DNA of 64,000 bases from Streptococcus infantis (GTDB lineage: Bacteria > Bacillota > Bacilli > Lactobacillales > Streptococcaceae), in contig NZ_JADMUH010000002.1 in NCBI RefSeq assembly GCF_015546995.1, forward strand, positions 1-64,000, written 5' to 3'. The notes beneath the pieces were generated by a model. The model had not been told where the DNA came from and searched no databases. It saw only the letters and a program-made list of their open reading frames with translations. The first letter of the stretch is position 1. Each line of letters starts with the position of its first letter. The position numbers and the translations under genes were made by a program. Below are positions 48,679-57,121 of the stretch, in pieces.

Positions 48679-49009
48679 TTGTAACACCTTATCAAAAAAA
48701 TCACTAGGTAAGGTGTTGGTTTTGTATAGAATTTTTACACTAAACTTTAATTCAAAAAAGACAATTTCCTTAGTTTGACTATGGAACTCAAACTATTTTT
48801 TATCAAATACCTTGATATGTGGGTGGTTGATTTCATCTATAGAGTAACATAAATCTCAAAAAATAAGGTGAAAAAACCTTTATTTGTGATGCAAAAAATA
48901 GGAGATAGGATAGAGGATCACTTTGATAACCTCAATCCTATCTCCTATTCAAATGGTTAGTTCACTAACTTATGACATTGACTCTACAGTATGCTCTTTT
49001 TAAAAGTTA
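48679..49009. other. Gene-free stretch between IS3 remnant and decayed surface gene
   Basis: About 330 bases without a supported gene. It holds a small hairpin (ACACCTTA/TAAGGTGT near 48685-48717) right after the OrfA fragment and a much stronger hairpin at 48897-48949. The rest is AT-rich and looks like debris of the surface-protein region. Confidence 0.5.
48897..48949 (-). terminator. Terminator of the decayed surface-protein gene
   Basis: AATAGGAGATAGGAT and ATCCTATCTCCTATT form a perfect 15-bp stem. On the minus strand it is followed by a T run, so it would have ended the surface-protein transcript. Confidence 0.8.
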
Positions 49010-49372
49010 TTAGTCATATTTACGTTTAAGACCGATTACTCCTAGAGCATAAGTAATACCCGCCATAATCACACCTAACACATTTACTTCAGCACTAGTA
49101 TTTGATCATACTTTCTTAGTTGAAGTAGGAGTGTTTGGAATTTCTTAAGCAGTTGCTTTTTGGTATTCTGCCTTAATGTCAGCAACTGGTTCTTCATTGG
49201 TTTTTTTACTTTTACAATTTCTTGATTATTTCCTTCTTTTCAGCTATTTTCTTATCAAGTGTTTCTACTTGTTTAGCTTCATCTGCATAAGTTGTTCCAT
49301 AGTTCATTGCTAATGTTACTGCGACCATACCAAGAATGTTCCCACAAATTCCATGTTGTTTGAATTTACGGC
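49010..49372 (-). pseudogene. Decayed LPXTG surface-protein gene
   Basis: At the 5' side the frame reads KFKQHGICGNILGMVAVTLA, then TTYADEAKQVETLDKKI, a streptococcal surface-protein signal peptide and the start of its coiled coil, but without a start codon: it is fused directly to the pap2 repeat at 49373. After a stop and a large internal loss, the 3' side shows a ruined sorting signal (IPNTPTS with stops before and after), then VNVLGVIMAGITYALGVIG and GLKRKYD, the membrane anchor. Only the two ends of a once long gene remain. Confidence 0.75.
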
Positions 49373-49592
49373 TTGACCCGTAAGTGGTTACGAGGCCAAG
49401 CCCACTTGCTTTGCTTCTTACAAAATAAAGAAAAGAATTCCCAAAAGGAGACCACAGGCGTAGCCAACTAAAACATCCTTGGGATAATGAACGCCTCCTA
49501 AGACCCGCACAAAGCCGAGAAGAGCTGATAAGACCAACAAAACCAACCCCACAGGAAGATTTGCATGCAAGCAAGCCATGGAAATGATGGTT
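49373..49592. repeat. Direct repeat, right copy (3' end of pap2)
   Basis: Matches 44479-44697. Here it is the 3' end of the intact pap2 gene. The match stops abruptly just past the stop codon side at TTGACCCG, where the decayed surface gene begins. Confidence 0.85.
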
Positions 49593-49921
49593 GCTGAGAA
49601 GACATGGCGACTAGGCATTGAATTCCCAGAGCTGTCCTTGTCTAGTAGCGGAATAATTTCCCAAGTCTCATAAGGACGTGGTTGATTGATCCACTTACGA
49701 ACTAGCGTCAATAGGACAAATCCTAAAGCTGGAACTAAAATATAGGCAGAAAGTTCTTTCCCAACCCCTTTACTTACAAAGTTTATCCCCAACAAGGTCA
49801 AGTAAGCTAAGGGCATCAGAACTGTCATCATGCGATTAAAGACTCGCATCAATTGCAATAGTTGTGGATGTCGAAGAAGACTTGATTTCCTCTTATCGTA
49901 CCACTCTTGATAGTTTTTCAT
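49418..49921 (-). CDS. PAP2 family phosphatase
   Basis: A 167-residue membrane phosphatase with about five hydrophobic segments. The three catalytic motifs are present: KWINQPRP, then SGNSMPSRHVFSA, then RVLGGVHYPKDVLVG. Such enzymes dephosphorylate lipid pyrophosphates, such as undecaprenyl pyrophosphate, on the outer membrane face, or phosphatidic acid. Its transcript has lost half of the original terminator, because the other arm is at 44459 beyond the insert. Its 3' end is a mosaic with the fragment at 44524-44697. Confidence 0.88.
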   Translation of the reverse strand: MKNYQEWYDKRKSSLLRHPQLLQLMRVFNRMMTVLMPLAYLTLLGINFVSKGVGKELSAYILVPALGFVLLTLVRKWINQPRPYETWEIIPLLDKDSSGNSMPSRHVFSATIISMACLHANLPVGLVLLVLSALLGFVRVLGGVHYPKDVLVGYACGLLLGILFFIL

Positions 49922-50005
49922 CTGTTTTCTCGTTGTTTCTAGATTTTACACAAGAAGCCTGACAGAACGAGTCTGCAAGCATCTCCTACTCTAGTATAGT
50001 GCAGA

Positions 50006-50032
50006 AAAAGAAGGCCGTCAAGCCTTCTTTTG
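50006..50032 (-). terminator. Terminator of the ABC exporter operon
   Basis: AGAAGGC and GCCTTCT form a stem with a 6-base loop and a T run on the minus strand, just past the second ABC gene. Confidence 0.75.
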
Positions 50033-50034
50033 AT

Positions 50035-51795
50035 TTATTCTTCTGCTTGGTCTTCTGTAAATTGACTATTGTAGAGGTCTGCATAGAAACCACCCTGAGC
50101 CATTAGCTCATCATGATTGCCTTGCTCGATGATGTTTCCTTCTTTCATGACCAGAATCAAGTCAGCATTGCGGATAGTTGACAAGCGGTGGGCGATGACA
50201 AAGGATGTGCGCCCCTCCATCAAACGGTCCATAGCCTTTTGAATCAATTCCTCCGTACGAGTATCGACTGAGGATGTTGCTTCGTCCAGAATCAAGAGCG
50301 GAGCATCCTTGAGCAGGGCACGAGCAATAGTCAAGAGTTGTTTCTGTCCGACTGACAAGGTTACTGTATCATCCAAAACAGTATCGTATCCATCAGGTAA
50401 GGTTGTGATAAAGTGGTGGATTCCGACTGCTTTGGCAGCTTCAATCACACGTTCATCACTGATACCTGTTTGATTGTAGATGAGATTGTCACGAATGCTT
50501 CCTTCAAAGAGCCAGGTATCCTGCAAGACCATTGAAAAGGCATCGTGCACTTCTGAGCGCTTCATAGCCTTGGTATCCATACCATCAATGCGAATACTTC
50601 CCTTATCAATCTCATAGAATTTCATCAAGAGGTTAACAATGGTCGTCTTCCCAGCTCCAGTTGGTCCAACAATAGCAACCTTTTGACCTGCATGAGCTGT
50701 CGCGGAAAAGTCGTGAATGATCGTTCGCTCCGGTGTGTAGCCAAATGAAACTCTGTCGAAGATTACTTCACCCTTCATGTTGGTCAATTGTCTTTCCTTA
50801 TGAGATTCATCTTCCATTTCCTCTTCACCTAGAAATTCGAAGACACGAGTCATAGCTGCACTAGCTTGTTGTAAGCTGGTAATTCCTTGGGCAATCTGTG
50901 ATAAGGGTTGTGAGAAGGTACGTACGTAGACCATGAAGGCTACGATAATCCCGATACTGATATGACCTTCAAGAGCCAAGGCAGCACCGACGATAATGAC
51001 CAAAACATAACTAAAATTTCCAACAAAGAACATAGCAGGCATCATGATACCAGAAATAAACTGAGATTTCCATATACTATCATGTAAATCTTGGTTTAGA
51101 CTAGCAAATGTTTCTTTTGTTGGCTCCACAGCATTATAGCTGGTCACCACATTGTGGCCAGAGTACATTTCTTCCACATAGCCATTTACAGCTGCTAGGT
51201 TATTTTGTTGAGCTTTAAAGTAGCCCTGCGACTTGGCCATAATTACGGAAACCGCCGTAAATCCAACAAGGGTTGAAACAACGGTTACTAGTGCCAAAAT
51301 CCAGTTCATACCAAACATGGTAATCAAAACAGCAATCAGCAAGAAGCTAGCTGAGATAACTGTCCCTAGACTTTGATTGAGTGACTGAGCCGCCGTATCG
51401 ACGTCATTGGTTACACGAGAAAGAGTGTCCCCTTGAGAATGACGGTCAAAATAAGCAAGTGGCAAGCGATTGATTTTCTCAGCAATAGCTGTCCTCAAAC
51501 GTTTTGAGAAATGTTGGATACTAGTTGAAAAAATGTAGGCTTGCGTATAGTTCAGGATAATCCCAATCACATAGAGGATAACCAAAAAGCTAGCAATACT
51601 TGAGACAGCCTCTAGGTCAATCTCTGTCATTAACCCATCTGAAATCAAATTGGTAATTTCTTTGATCTTAGTTGGTCCATAAACCGTGATAATACTTGAA
51701 CATATAGCCGCCACAACTGCGATTAGTAGGGGAAGTTGGAGACCTGCTAGAAAAGGTCTACACTGTTTCCATAAGGACATTTTCTTATTTTCCAT
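50035..51795 (-). CDS. Heterodimeric ABC exporter, subunit 2
   Basis: A 586-residue half-transporter: six membrane segments in residues 1-320, then the ATPase domain. Walker A is GPTGAGKTT, Walker B LLILDEATSSVD has the catalytic Glu, and the switch is IAHRLST. The signature is altered: LSVGQ in place of LSGGQ. With the partner at 51785 it should form a multidrug-type exporter with one degenerate ATP site. The frame is open 21 codons further, but GGAGG before the ATG at 51795 and the MENKKMSLW opening decide the start. It overlaps the first subunit gene by 11 bases. Confidence 0.92.
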   Translation of the reverse strand: MENKKMSLWKQCRPFLAGLQLPLLIAVVAAICSSIITVYGPTKIKEITNLISDGLMTEIDLEAVSSIASFLVILYVIGIILNYTQAYIFSTSIQHFSKRLRTAIAEKINRLPLAYFDRHSQGDTLSRVTNDVDTAAQSLNQSLGTVISASFLLIAVLITMFGMNWILALVTVVSTLVGFTAVSVIMAKSQGYFKAQQNNLAAVNGYVEEMYSGHNVVTSYNAVEPTKETFASLNQDLHDSIWKSQFISGIMMPAMFFVGNFSYVLVIIVGAALALEGHISIGIIVAFMVYVRTFSQPLSQIAQGITSLQQASAAMTRVFEFLGEEEMEDESHKERQLTNMKGEVIFDRVSFGYTPERTIIHDFSATAHAGQKVAIVGPTGAGKTTIVNLLMKFYEIDKGSIRIDGMDTKAMKRSEVHDAFSMVLQDTWLFEGSIRDNLIYNQTGISDERVIEAAKAVGIHHFITTLPDGYDTVLDDTVTLSVGQKQLLTIARALLKDAPLLILDEATSSVDTRTEELIQKAMDRLMEGRTSFVIAHRLSTIRNADLILVMKEGNIIEQGNHDELMAQGGFYADLYNSQFTEDQAEE

Positions 51796-53554
51796 GTTCC
51801 AATTCCTCCTTCGATAGTTGTGAATAGGCAATTTCTTGGTAAACTTCATTGCTTGCAAGAAGTTCCTTGTGGGTGCCTTGTCCTACGACTTTACCTTGAT
51901 CCAAGACTAAGATAAGGTCTGCATCCATAATGGTTGAAATGCGTTGGGCAACGATTAACTTGGTCATGGATTGTGTTTTTTCAGCTAATACTTGACGCAA
52001 GATACGATCGGTCTTGTAGTCCAAGGCTGAGAATGAATCATCAAAAATAAGAATCTCTGGTTTACGAGCCAAGGCGCGTGCAATGGCCAGACGTTGTCTC
52101 TGTCCACCTGAGAAATTGGTCCCACCTTGAGCCACTTCTGATTCAAGACCAGCTTCCTTATCCTCGATAAAGTTTTTAGATTGAGCCAATTCCAGAGCTT
52201 GCCACATGGCCGTATCACTTAGTGGTGTTTCTTGACTCTTACCAAAGTCGAGATTGCCCTTAACATCTCCAGAAAAGAGCACAGCTTTTTGAGGAATATA
52301 GCCAACTTTATTACGCAAATCTTCTAAGTCATAATTCTGAACATTGACGCCGTCTACTAGAATTTCTCCCTCTGATACATCATAAAAACGGGGTAAGAGG
52401 TTCACAAGCGTAGATTTACCAGAACCAGTTGAGCCGATAAAGGCAATGGTTTGCCCTGCTTCTGCCTTGAAGCTGACATGTTCCACAACTGCTTCTGAGT
52501 TTTTAGAGTAGCGGAAGGTTACGTCGCGGTATTCCACTTGACCAATTACAGAAGAGTTTGCTGTCTGTGGGTGACCAGGATTTTCAATAGAGGAATGAAG
52601 GTCCAAGACTTGATTGATACGACCTGCAGAAACCAAGGTACGAGGCAAGACGATAAAGAGAGCACCCATGAGTAAGAAGCCCATTACCACTTGCATAGCA
52701 TAGGACATGAAGACCACCATATCGCTAAAAAGGGGTAGACGCTCTGTCAAGCTAGCATCGTTGATGAGATAGGCCCCAATCCAGTAAATGGCAAGGACCA
52801 AGCCGCTAGAAATCGCCATCATAATAGGATTCATAATGGCCATTAAGCGACTAACAAAGAGATTGAGTCGTGTGACTTCATCATTGGCTTCTTCGAATTT
52901 CTTATCTTGATATTCCTCAGCATTGTATGCACGAACAACCCGAATCCCTGTCAAGCTTTCACGAGTAATACTGTTCAGTTTATCTGTCAATTTTTGAATG
53001 ACAGATTGTTTAGGAAAGGCCAAAGTCATCAAGACAGTTGTCATCAGAACATTGACAATGACTGCCACCACTACTGCCCAAATCCAGTATTCTGACTTGC
53101 CAAGGATTTTCCCAATAGCCCAAAGCGCCATGATTGGTCCACGAGTGACCACTTGGAGTCCCATGGTAAAGAGCATCTGAATCTGCGTGATATCATTAGT
53201 CGTCCGAGTCAATAGACTGGGGATTGAGAAACGTTTAATTTCTGTCTGGGAGTAATCCAAAACACGATTAAAAATATCGCTTCGTAGATGAGCCGTATAG
53301 GATGCTGCAACTCGAGCGGCAAAAAATCCAACTGTTACAGATGATAGGAAGGCTAAGAATGACAAACCTATCATCTTAGTTGCTGGCGACCAAAGGTCTC
53401 CCAACTCCGTACCTGGAGTTCCGAGTAATTCTGTTATTTTTGAAACGTAAGTCGGTACTTCTAACTCTAGATAGACCGAGCAACAGGTAAATAGAACAGT
53501 TATTAGAATCATGCCCCACTCTTTTCCTGTGATACGCTTAGCGAGTTTCTTCAT
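51785..53554 (-). CDS. Heterodimeric ABC exporter, subunit 1
   Basis: A 589-residue half-transporter with six membrane segments and an ATPase domain: Walker A GSTGSGKST, normal signature NFSGGQRQR, but Walker B LIFDDSFSALD has Asp in place of the catalytic Glu, and the switch His is Gln (VAQRIST). It supplies the good signature to the catalytic site of subunit 2 and the defective Walker B to the other site. AGGAGG precedes the ATG at 53554, which overlaps the MarR gene end by 17 bases. Drug or lipid export, controlled by the MarR protein, is the likely role. Confidence 0.92.
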   Translation of the reverse strand: MKKLAKRITGKEWGMILITVLFTCCSVYLELEVPTYVSKITELLGTPGTELGDLWSPATKMIGLSFLAFLSSVTVGFFAARVAASYTAHLRSDIFNRVLDYSQTEIKRFSIPSLLTRTTNDITQIQMLFTMGLQVVTRGPIMALWAIGKILGKSEYWIWAVVVAVIVNVLMTTVLMTLAFPKQSVIQKLTDKLNSITRESLTGIRVVRAYNAEEYQDKKFEEANDEVTRLNLFVSRLMAIMNPIMMAISSGLVLAIYWIGAYLINDASLTERLPLFSDMVVFMSYAMQVVMGFLLMGALFIVLPRTLVSAGRINQVLDLHSSIENPGHPQTANSSVIGQVEYRDVTFRYSKNSEAVVEHVSFKAEAGQTIAFIGSTGSGKSTLVNLLPRFYDVSEGEILVDGVNVQNYDLEDLRNKVGYIPQKAVLFSGDVKGNLDFGKSQETPLSDTAMWQALELAQSKNFIEDKEAGLESEVAQGGTNFSGGQRQRLAIARALARKPEILIFDDSFSALDYKTDRILRQVLAEKTQSMTKLIVAQRISTIMDADLILVLDQGKVVGQGTHKELLASNEVYQEIAYSQLSKEELEHGK

Positions 53555-53999
53555 TCTTACCTCCTATTTTTTCTACATTTGCTTGTAGTTTTCCAAGGAC
53601 TTCTTCAAAGATAACGAGATTCTCTTCAGAAATACCATCAAGTAAACTACGGTCAATCCGATCAAAGAAAGACTTAACTTGCTTCATTTGAGAGTGTGAT
53701 TTTTCGGTCAAGTGAACAAATTTTGCCCGTTTATCACTTGGGCTCGCCTCCAATTCCACCAAACCATTTTGCACCATACGCTTGACCAAATTACTAGCAA
53801 CTGACTTGGTAATATTGAGTTCTTGTTCAATATCTTTGATGAGTGTTAATTCTTGTTCATGCTCACGACGTTCTAAAAAACGAATGACCTGCCCTTGCGG
53901 TCCCCCCATAAATTCAATACCACAACGCTTGGCTTCCTTTTGTACCAGCAGATGTAACTGGTGACCAAAACGTTTAAAGACCAACATCGGTTTATCCAT
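53538..53999 (-). CDS. MarR family transcription regulator
   Basis: A 153-residue winged-helix repressor. The DNA-binding part shows TLIKDIEQELNITKSVASNL and VKRMVQNGLVELEASPSDKRAKFVHLT, with the wing at the latter. It is first in the operon with the two ABC exporter genes and very likely represses it, being released by a transported compound. Four GTTCTC-type sites lie in the 150 bases upstream, around its own promoter and a divergent promoter. The start has GAAGGGAG upstream. Confidence 0.92.
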   Translation of the reverse strand: MDKPMLVFKRFGHQLHLLVQKEAKRCGIEFMGGPQGQVIRFLERREHEQELTLIKDIEQELNITKSVASNLVKRMVQNGLVELEASPSDKRAKFVHLTEKSHSQMKQVKSFFDRIDRSLLDGISEENLVIFEEVLGKLQANVEKIGGKNEETR

Positions 54000-54025
54000 G
54001 CTTTCTCCCTTCTAAATAAAAAATA

Positions 54026-54039
54026 GTTCTCTAGAGAAC
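54026..54039. promoter_or_regulatory. MarR operator site 1 (perfect palindrome)
   Basis: GTTCTCTAGAGAAC is a perfect 14-bp inverted repeat in the leader of the MarR gene. The same half-site (GAGAAC) recurs at 54046-54059, 54097-54110 and 54134-54139. Confidence 0.7.
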
Positions 54040-54045
54040 AATTAA

Positions 54046-54059
54046 GTTTCCATGAGAAC
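54046..54059. promoter_or_regulatory. MarR operator site 2
   Basis: GTTTCCATGAGAAC keeps one full half-site and most of the other. It lies just downstream of the -10 of the MarR operon, where a bound repressor would block RNA polymerase. Confidence 0.6.
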
Positions 54060-54060
54060 T

Positions 54061-54088
54061 ATTTTATCATTTTCAAATAAGATGTCAA
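54061..54088 (-). promoter_or_regulatory. Promoter of the MarR-ABC operon
   Basis: On the minus strand TTGACA (54083-54088) and TAAAAT (54061-54066) are separated by 16 bases. Operator-like sites lie on both sides. Confidence 0.65.
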
Positions 54089-54096
54089 GAAAAAAA

Positions 54097-54110
54097 GTTT
54101 CTACGAGAAC
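54097..54110. promoter_or_regulatory. MarR operator site 3
   Basis: GTTTCTACGAGAAC, nearly the same as site 2, lies just upstream of the -35 of the MarR operon and upstream of the divergent promoter. Confidence 0.6.
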
Positions 54111-54124
54111 TATTTTATTTAGAA

Positions 54125-54153
54125 TTGACATTAGTTCTCATTTTATCTATAAT
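54125..54153 (+). promoter_or_regulatory. Consensus promoter with embedded operator half-site
   Basis: TTGACA (54125-54130) and TATAAT (54148-54153) are separated by exactly 17 bases, a perfect sigma-A promoter. The spacer holds GTTCTC (54134-54139), the half-site of the MarR palindromes, so the divergent gene at 54195 may be repressed by the same protein. Confidence 0.75.
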
Positions 54154-54194
54154 AAACACTATCTCACACGGAGAAAATCTTAGCCTGACTAGAA

Positions 54195-54893
54195 ATGAGA
54201 AAATCACAAATGAAACATAAAGAAGAGAAAATTTTAGGAATCTTTGCCATTATCTTTGGAGCCTTGGCCCTTCTTGGTTCCTGGCTACCAATCATTAGCA
54301 TTCTAGCCTTTTTCTTTGCCATTATTGCTATAGCCCTAGGAGTTTTTGGTATTGGCCTTAATCTCAAAAATCGTAAAATATTGGCGATTATTGGAACCGC
54401 CCTAGGCATTGGATCCATTTTCCTTGTTTTGACAACGCAAGTACTCCCTTCTGGTGTTTTTACCGACCTGGCTAGAAATTTTCGTCACCCATACAGAAGT
54501 TTAACCTCTTTAACAGAGGATGACGATTTCGGAACGCTACCAGATAATAGCACCGATGAGGATAATGATGAAGAGGATACGGAAGATACCGATTCCTTCA
54601 CTTGGACCAAGGAACAATTCGATGCTTTGATAGAAGGTGATACTGCAAACAGAGGAAAAGGTGGCTCCAACTACAAAGATATTATCAGCAAGCATGGACA
54701 GCCAGATTCTGAAATTGAGTCAACTTCAGGCGACTATGAGATTAAAAAAATCTCCTATGTCTCACTCGGTTCTAATACTAAGACAGTTGTACTGACTTTC
54801 GTAAAACAGGAAAATGGTCAGTTTCTTCTCATCCGTAAATTTGCCCTAGGATTAGACAGAACAGAGCAAACTGATGATGGAGTAAGAGTCTAA
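54195..54893 (+). CDS. Membrane protein with DUF4190-like N-terminus
   Basis: A 232-residue protein. Two to three hydrophobic segments occupy residues 12-82 (ILGIFAIIFGALALLGSWLP, then LAFFFAIIAIALGVFG). A very acidic linker follows (residues 112-135, DEDNDEEDTEDTD), then a small folded C-terminal domain (WTKEQFDALIEGDTANRGKG, then KISYVSLGSNTKTVVLTFVK) like the extracytoplasmic domains that bind ligands or partners. The function is unknown. The start is uncertain: ATG 54195 lacks a close ribosome site and ATG 54210 is possible. It has a perfect promoter and shares operator sequence with the divergent MarR-exporter operon, so it may belong to the same stress response. Confidence 0.72.
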   Translation: MRKSQMKHKEEKILGIFAIIFGALALLGSWLPIISILAFFFAIIAIALGVFGIGLNLKNRKILAIIGTALGIGSIFLVLTTQVLPSGVFTDLARNFRHPYRSLTSLTEDDDFGTLPDNSTDEDNDEEDTEDTDSFTWTKEQFDALIEGDTANRGKGGSNYKDIISKHGQPDSEIESTSGDYEIKKISYVSLGSNTKTVVLTFVKQENGQFLLIRKFALGLDRTEQTDDGVRV

Positions 54894-54899
54894 GATAAC

Positions 54900-54938
54900 T
54901 AAAAAGCGAACAGACTTAATAGCTGCTCGCTTTTTTAT
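54900..54938. terminator. Bidirectional terminator
   Basis: AAAAAGCGA and TCGCTTTTT pair around a loop with inner pairing. It serves the membrane protein gene and the convergent yebC. Confidence 0.8.
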
Positions 54939-55654
54939 TAGAATCCATCTACGTTTGTGTAGATTTTTTGTACGTCTTCGTCGTCTTCAAGAACGCTGTA
55001 TAGTTTTTCGAATGTTTCTAAATCTTCACCTGACAACTCAACTTCTGATTGAGGAATCATCTCAAGTTCTGTTACTTGGAATTCTTCGATACCAGATTCA
55101 CGCAAAGCCACAATAGCTTTGTGAAGGTCAGTTGGAGCTGTATAAACAGTGATTGTTCCTTCTTCTGCTTCTACATCGTCTACATCGATATCTGCTTCAA
55201 GCAAGAGTTCAAAGATAGCATCAGCGTCGTCACCAGCAAATACGATGACACCCTTGTTGTCAAAGAGGTAAGATACTGAACCTAAAGCTCCCATGTTTCC
55301 ACCATTTTTACCAAAGGCAGCACGTACATTGGCAGCTGTACGGTTGACGTTTGAAGTCAGGGTATCCACGATGAGCATTGAACCATTTGGTCCGAAACCT
55401 TCGTAACGACCTTCTGTAAATGTTTCGTCTGTGTTTCCTTTTGCTTTATCGATAGCCTTATCAATAACGTGTTTTGGCACTTGCGCTTGTTTAGCACGGT
55501 CGATAACGAATTTCAAAGCAGTGTTGAGTTCTGGATCTGGTTCCCCTTTTTTAGCTGCTACATAGATTTCTACACCAAATTTTGCATATACTTTAGAGTT
55601 AGCTCCATCTTTAGCCGTTTTCTTGGCTACGATATTGGCCCATTTACGTCCCAT
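54938..55654 (-). CDS. YebC/PmpR family regulator
   Basis: A 238-residue protein of the YebC/TACO1 family. The opening [20 protein letters not shown] and the acidic C-terminal domain ([20 protein letters not shown]) are characteristic. Members are reported as transcription regulators or as factors that help ribosomes through proline-rich stretches. The opening GRKWANI, where most relatives have GHSKWANI, marks the YeeN/YebC2-like branch. It is transcribed alone from an extended -10 (TGTTATAAT, minus strand, 55690-55698). Confidence 0.92.
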   Translation of the reverse strand: MGRKWANIVAKKTAKDGANSKVYAKFGVEIYVAAKKGEPDPELNTALKFVIDRAKQAQVPKHVIDKAIDKAKGNTDETFTEGRYEGFGPNGSMLIVDTLTSNVNRTAANVRAAFGKNGGNMGALGSVSYLFDNKGVIVFAGDDADAIFELLLEADIDVDDVEAEEGTITVYTAPTDLHKAIVALRESGIEEFQVTELEMIPQSEVELSGEDLETFEKLYSVLEDDEDVQKIYTNVDGF

Positions 55655-55750
55655 TAGGAATCTCCTTTTTTCACATTTTAATCTTTCTTATTATAACACA
55701 AGTCTAGCTGATTTTCACTAGAGGAAATGGATTTTCTTTTGTAAATTAAG

Positions 55751-57121
55751 CTAGGATTTTCCACCGACTGCCAAGATTTTCTTGCCTTCTTTTATCCAAG
55801 GGTGCTGAGAGAGTGAGATATAAAGTTGTGCAGTCATAACAAGCCAAAGTAGTGGTTCACATAGAATCACACCTGTATAACCTGCCCAAGGAATAATCCA
55901 AGCGACAAAAACAATTTTCCCGATAAACTCGATAAAACTAGATATGAGGGGTAAGAGTTTTTGACCGAGGCCCTGCAAACTATTTCTATAAATCAATAAA
56001 AGACTCAAAAATGGATAGAAAACTGAACTAATACGTAGGTACAAGGTCCCATTTTCAATCAAGTAACCATCTGTTGAACTCACTAAGAAAGAAACTAGGC
56101 TAGGACTTGCAAAAAATAGGAACACACAAGCAAAGGTTGCCCAAGCCATACTCAAATAGCTCCCTAAACGAAGACCTTGGACGATACGATCTGGACGTTT
56201 TGCCCCAAAGTTTTGAGAGATAAAAGTCGTCATAGAAGCCGAAATTGCCGTCATTGGCAATAGGGCAAAGGCCATGATTCTACGTGCTGCCGTTTGAGCA
56301 CTGATAATAACTGCTCCAAAGCCATTAACAGAGGATTGCAAAATAACACTTCCGATAGAAACGATTGACCCCATCAGCCCCATGGCTAGTCCCTGCTCCA
56401 AGAGATCAATATAGAGATCCTTATTCCATTTGAAGTGCTTCAAGCTTGGAAGAAGCTCTGGAACATTCTTTCGGATATAGAAATAACAGAGAATAGCGGA
56501 CAAACCTTGCGAGATGATAGTTGCAAGACCTGCAGACTGAACCCCCAATTGCAGTTGTGTAATAAAATATAAATCTAGAATGACATTAACAATGGCTGAA
56601 AAGATAAGAAAGGCAAGCGCCGCAAGGCTATCACCAATCGAGCGTAGTAATCCTGCAAAGAGATTATAGGCAAAGCTAACTCCCACGCAGCTAACAATCA
56701 TTGAGATGTATTCATAGGATTGGGGGAGGATTTCTGCAGGTGTTTCGAGATATTGTAAAAGCGGATAAAGACCGAAGAAACCCATCAGCATGACAAGAGC
56801 ACTCAGGATTGCACCTAAAATCCAAGTCGCTGCGACAGCCTCTTTAATCTTTGTAAAATTACGAGCGCCATAAAGCCGAGCAATAACAACTCCCATCCCA
56901 TTTCCGACTCCGAGAGCAAAGCCAATAATCAAATCAAAAATGGCTGTCGTAGCTCCGACTGCCGCCAAGGAATTTTGTCCCAAAAAACGTCCAACAATCA
57001 AAATATCAGCTGTATTGTAAAGTTGCTGAAAAATATTGGATAGTAAAATCGGTAATGCAAAACTAATCAGTGAAGGAAGAATGGGCCCATGAATCAAGTC
57101 CACCGTTGATTTTTTATTCAT
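55751..57121 (-). CDS. MATE family efflux transporter
   Basis: A 456-residue membrane protein with twelve segments in two similar halves. The first half starts GPILPSLISFALPILLSNIF with QQLYNTADILIVGRF; the second has GLMGSIVSIGSVILQSSVN. MATE proteins expel drugs using a sodium or proton gradient. It is not obviously DinF, which follows recA in pneumococcus. The -10 TATAAT (minus strand, 57128-57133) ends only six bases before the ATG, and no ribosome site exists, so the mRNA probably starts at the A of the start codon. Confidence 0.9.
   Translation of the reverse strand: MNKKSTVDLIHGPILPSLISFALPILLSNIFQQLYNTADILIVGRFLGQNSLAAVGATTAIFDLIIGFALGVGNGMGVVIARLYGARNFTKIKEAVAATWILGAILSALVMLMGFFGLYPLLQYLETPAEILPQSYEYISMIVSCVGVSFAYNLFAGLLRSIGDSLAALAFLIFSAIVNVILDLYFITQLQLGVQSAGLATIISQGLSAILCYFYIRKNVPELLPSLKHFKWNKDLYIDLLEQGLAMGLMGSIVSIGSVILQSSVNGFGAVIISAQTAARRIMAFALLPMTAISASMTTFISQNFGAKRPDRIVQGLRLGSYLSMAWATFACVFLFFASPSLVSFLVSSTDGYLIENGTLYLRISSVFYPFLSLLLIYRNSLQGLGQKLLPLISSFIEFIGKIVFVAWIIPWAGYTGVILCEPLLWLVMTAQLYISLSQHPWIKEGKKILAVGGKS

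Larger units (their letters stand above)
47526..48680 (+). mobile_element. IS3-family remnant, split by an IS200/IS605 element
   Basis: The left terminal sequence starts near 47526 (TGAATTGCACCCC) and makes a hairpin, CACCCCAAAAGTTAGA pairing with TCTAACTTTTGGGGTG, up to an ATG at 47581-47583. The element resumes at 48388 with the rest of orfA. OrfA then breaks after YALP near 48645, and no OrfB or right end is seen, so the element is truncated. The terminal sequence fits IS3-family elements of streptococci from memory. Confidence 0.75.

Noticed and set aside
49212-49574. 120-codon frame joining pap2 antisense-frame codons to a surface signal peptide
   Set aside because: Its first half is pap2 DNA read in another frame; only the second half matches a signal peptide. 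Treated as a pseudogene joined to the repeat.
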